Origin: JAJPHF01 sp035293805
GTDB lineage: Bacteria > Chloroflexota > UBA6077 > JAJPHF01
Direction of reading: 5' to 3'
NCBI GenBank assembly: GCA_035293805.1
Contig: DATGMD010000039.1
Span: 1-48,253 of the forward strand
DNA: 48,253 bases
Under the pieces are notes generated by a model. That model saw only the letters and a list, made by a program, of their open reading frames with translations. It made no database searches and was not told the origin of the DNA. A program made the translations under genes and the position numbers. Positions 46,656 to 48,253 of the stretch are shown in pieces; within the stretch, counting starts at the first letter, position 1; each line of letters begins with the position of its first letter.

Positions 46656-47105
46656 GTGAACAGCGCCTTCTTGGCCGCCGTCGTCGCGGGCCTGGCGAGT
46701 GTCGGAGGCTTTCGGCATGCCCCCGAAGACGCCTGTCCGGCCTGTGCTCCCTTCTGGCAGCATGTCGCGGCCGTGCTCGGCGCCCTAGAAACCGAGGCCG
46801 ATAACCTTGCGTTCGCGAGGACAACGCGCATGCATCGCGGCAGTATGGCGGCTCTAGCTGTTGCGGCGGCCTTTGCCGCTGTCGGGCTCTATTGCCTGGT
46901 ACTGGGCCGCCGGGCGCAAGCAGAGGCGATTAAGAGCATGGAGCGCATGCGCCGAATCCCGGTCCTTGGCCCGATCTACTGCAACCCCCTGATGGAGTGG
47001 TGGGTGAGCAGCCGGCTGTGTTTGTGGACCGCCTGGCTGATCGGAATCTTCGCGCTCTGCGGCGCGTTGTGGCTAGCCTACCTCGCACTGACCATGGCGC
47101 GCTGA
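46656..47105 (+). CDS. Small membrane protein, family unknown
   Basis: 149 residues. Two clear membrane helices (MAALAVAAAFAAVGLYCLVLG at about 64-84 and LWTAWLIGIFALCGALWLAYLAL near the end) and one weaker helix at the start. A CPAC motif lies in the first loop (EDACPACAPFWQH) and the loop between the clear helices is basic (SMERMRRIP). I do not recognise the family. The GTG has no evident ribosome-binding site. It follows the putative structured RNA and precedes the recombinase relic, so it may be cargo of the island. Confidence 0.55.
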   Translation: MNSAFLAAVVAGLASVGGFRHAPEDACPACAPFWQHVAAVLGALETEADNLAFARTTRMHRGSMAALAVAAAFAAVGLYCLVLGRRAQAEAIKSMERMRRIPVLGPIYCNPLMEWWVSSRLCLWTAWLIGIFALCGALWLAYLALTMAR

Positions 47106-47130
47106 GGATACGAGCACGTCGCACGCAATC

Positions 47131-47307
47131 GTGCATTACGAAGGGACTGGTCCAGTCGCCACACAAGTGGGTACCGACGCCCGCCTACTCGACCTCTGGC
47201 TACACGACCACTCGCCGCAGACCCAGCGCGCCCACGAGGCCGGCGCCGACACCTTCCTGGCGCTCGTCGGTAAGCCACTGCGCGCCATGACGTTCGGCGA
47301 TTTGTGA
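47131..47307 (+). pseudogene. Relic of a tyrosine recombinase/integrase N-terminal domain
   Basis: 58 codons from GTG to TGA. The stretch LDLWLHDHSPQTQRAHEAGADTFLALVGKPLRAMTFGDL is the SAM-like (core-binding) N-terminal domain of XerC/XerD-type recombinases, up to the end of its second helical pair. The rest of that domain and the whole catalytic domain (Arg-His-x-x-Arg and Tyr) are missing; a stop follows, and then the right-hand direct repeat 43 bases on. The gene is therefore broken. Confidence 0.75.
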
Positions 47308-47349
47308 GCCGACACCGGCGTGACGACGAGCGCGCCGCCCCGCCTCGCC

Positions 47350-47377
47350 CCGCCGCGCCCTCGCCCGAACGCTAAGC
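47350..47377. repeat. Right copy of 28-bp att-like direct repeat
   Basis: Repeats the end of the MFS gene, including Glu-Arg-stop. The base change within the Glu codon is silent (GAG to GAA). It lies 43 bases after the recombinase relic, the position expected for an attachment-site repeat next to an integrase. Confidence 0.5.
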
Positions 47378-47778
47378 CTTACAGCCGCGCTTCTGGCACC
47401 GCGCCCAAGCCGTGGGACTGGAGCGCCCGACGCCCCGGATCGGTTGGCGTCGAGTTCGCCGCCCGAAACCGTGGCCCATCTCAGGCGCGGCTATCCAGTG
47501 CGATGCCACACCGGACAACCGCCTCCCGCAAATGCATCTGTAGTAGAGAGGCTGCGAGGCGCGCCGGAGAGCGCCTGCTAGCTCGCGTGACGTGGTCGCC
47601 GTCCCTGCCCGTACACGCCTCCTCCCGCGCCCGCCGCCCGCGCCCGGCCCGGGGCACCCCGCCCCGCCGGCCCGGCCCACGGCGGAGCCCCGGGGGAGTA
47701 TCGTACGGGGTAAACGATGCGACCTTCCGCGCCCGAGGAGCACGCTGAATCCCGCGCCCGGCCTAGCACTTAACCATC

Positions 47779-47802
47779 CGGTCAAGGAGCATCGTTTGAC
47801 CG
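47779..47802. promoter_or_regulatory. 24-bp palindrome, candidate operator of the second Rieske gene
   Basis: CGGTCAA, ten bases, TTGACCG: a perfect 7-bp dyad typical in size of a dimeric repressor site. The inner GCATCGTTT (47789-47797) can instead pair with AAACGATGC at 47712-47720, giving a competing hairpin. It lies about 230 bases before the Rieske ATG, and no regulator gene is in view. Confidence 0.45.
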
Positions 47803-47935
47803 TTCCTCGGATAAACTTACGCACCCGCGGGCCCATCCCTGGATGCGGTCGGGGGCTATGTTGCCACGCGCCGCCACCATCGTGCCGCCTCCGGCGTGGC
47901 GGTTCGTCGCCTGGGCGGATGATGGGCCGCGGGTC

Positions 47936-47941
47936 TATACT
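47936..47941 (+). promoter_or_regulatory. -10 element of the second Rieske gene
   Basis: TATACT lies 88 bases before the ATG. The -35 region (TGGGCG or GGGCGG) is poor. The same -10 word precedes the first Rieske gene, tlyA and the first VOC gene. Confidence 0.4.
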
Positions 47942-48028
47942 CTTCGCCACACGCTGGCCGGTGGCCCGCGTCCCGCACGGTGCCGGCCGGGCGCGCGTCC
48001 CGCGCGATGCCCAGGAGGAGTGACGACG

Positions 48029-48253
48029 ATGCTGAGCAAGGAGCAGAACGCCCTCTTGACGCGGATCGGGCCCGGCACGCCGGGGGGCGACCTGCTGCGG
48101 CGCTACTGGCAACCGGTCGCGCTGGCCGAGGAGCTGCCGCCCGGCGGGGCGCCGCTGCCGGTGCGGGTTCTCGGCGAGGACCTGGTGCTGTTCCGCGACG
48201 AGCAGGGCCGGCCGGGGCTGCTCGGCCTGCACTGCCCGCACCGCGGGGCGGAC
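48029..48253 (+). CDS. Rieske oxygenase alpha subunit, N-terminal part (partial)
   Basis: Only the first 75 codons are inside the window. MLSKEQNALLTRIGPGTPGGDLLRRYWQPVALAEELPPGGAPLPVRVLGEDLVLFRDEQGRPGLLGLHCPHRGAD is the N-terminus of the phthalate 4,5-dioxygenase-like branch, with the first Rieske ligands Cys and His (HCPHRG) at the very end. The ATG follows CAGGAGGAGTGACGACG. It belongs to a different branch from the first Rieske gene, so at least two oxygenation steps may occur. Confidence 0.88.
   Translation, partial: MLSKEQNALLTRIGPGTPGGDLLRRYWQPVALAEELPPGGAPLPVRVLGEDLVLFRDEQGRPGLLGLHCPHRGAD

Larger units (their letters stand above)
47308..48028. other. Gene-free stretch before the last Rieske gene
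   Basis: About 720 bases. The left part holds the right-hand direct repeat; the middle is GC-rich without protein-like frames; the right part has the palindrome at 47779-47802, a TATACT at 47936 and the Rieske leader. Open frames that cross it show no family resemblance. Confidence 0.6.

Noticed and set aside
47592..48023. Frame of 143 codons leading up to the last Rieske gene
   Set aside because: Pro/Arg-rich low-complexity sequence over the palindrome and promoter; no protein-like features.

Overview
The window is about 48 kb of very GC-rich bacterial DNA. The first 19 kb is one long ribosomal-protein superoperon in S10-spc-alpha order: tuf, rpsJ, rplC-D-W-B, rpsS, rplV, rpsC, rplP, rpmC, rpsQ, rplN-X-E, rpsN, rpsH, rplF-R, rpsE, rpmD, rplO, secY, adk, infA, rpmJ, rpsM-K-D, rpoA, rplQ, truA, rplM, rpsI. 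This order, the zinc-binding forms of S14, S4, L24 and L36, the dispersed C/G-run and heptad intergenic repeats and the later catabolic genes suggest an uncultivated member of the Chloroflexota (Thermomicrobia-like or a neighbouring class). That placement is an inference from gene order and style, not from an alignment. Four ribosomal proteins (L4, S3, L15, L13) carry long Ala/Pro-rich tails, and the operon spacers contain hairpins built from degenerate 7-bp repeats.

From 19 to 35 kb the genes are a mixed housekeeping and metabolic set: two VOC (glyoxalase/extradiol-dioxygenase fold) proteins, a dual-specificity-type phosphatase, a GT2 glycosyltransferase plus UbiA-type prenyltransferase pair on the minus strand, tlyA, nadK and recN in a row, an overlapping pair of unrecognised small genes, a PEP-mutase/isocitrate-lyase superfamily enzyme facing a UbiD-type decarboxylase, a ZIP metal transporter facing a giant tricorn-type protease, a small ribbon-helix-helix-like protein, a CinA-type amidohydrolase and a small repeat-built exported protein.

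From 35.8 to 45.7 kb is a plus-strand catabolic cluster opened by a near-consensus sigma-70 promoter. It holds a Rieske oxygenase, an NAD-dependent epimerase, three NMT1/THI5-type substrate-binding lipoproteins without any permease or ATPase, a thiolase-like protein lacking two thiolase catalytic residues, its DUF35 zinc-ribbon/OB partner, and an MFS exporter. A second Rieske oxygenase begins at the right edge. The thiolase-like/DUF35 pair resembles the retro-aldolase arrangement known from steroid side-chain degradation, so the cluster is best read as uptake, hydroxylation and carbon-carbon cleavage of an unidentified aromatic or polycyclic substrate.

Between the MFS gene and the last Rieske gene is a decayed island of about 1.7 kb. 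The last codons of the MFS gene are repeated (26 of 28 bases) at its far end, next to a 58-codon relic of a tyrosine-recombinase N-terminal domain. Inside are a small zinc-finger protein, a small membrane protein and a promoter followed directly by an 18-bp long-range inverted repeat that could form a compact structured RNA. This island and the thiolase-like/DUF35/three-binding-protein cluster are the parts most likely to hold something undescribed.
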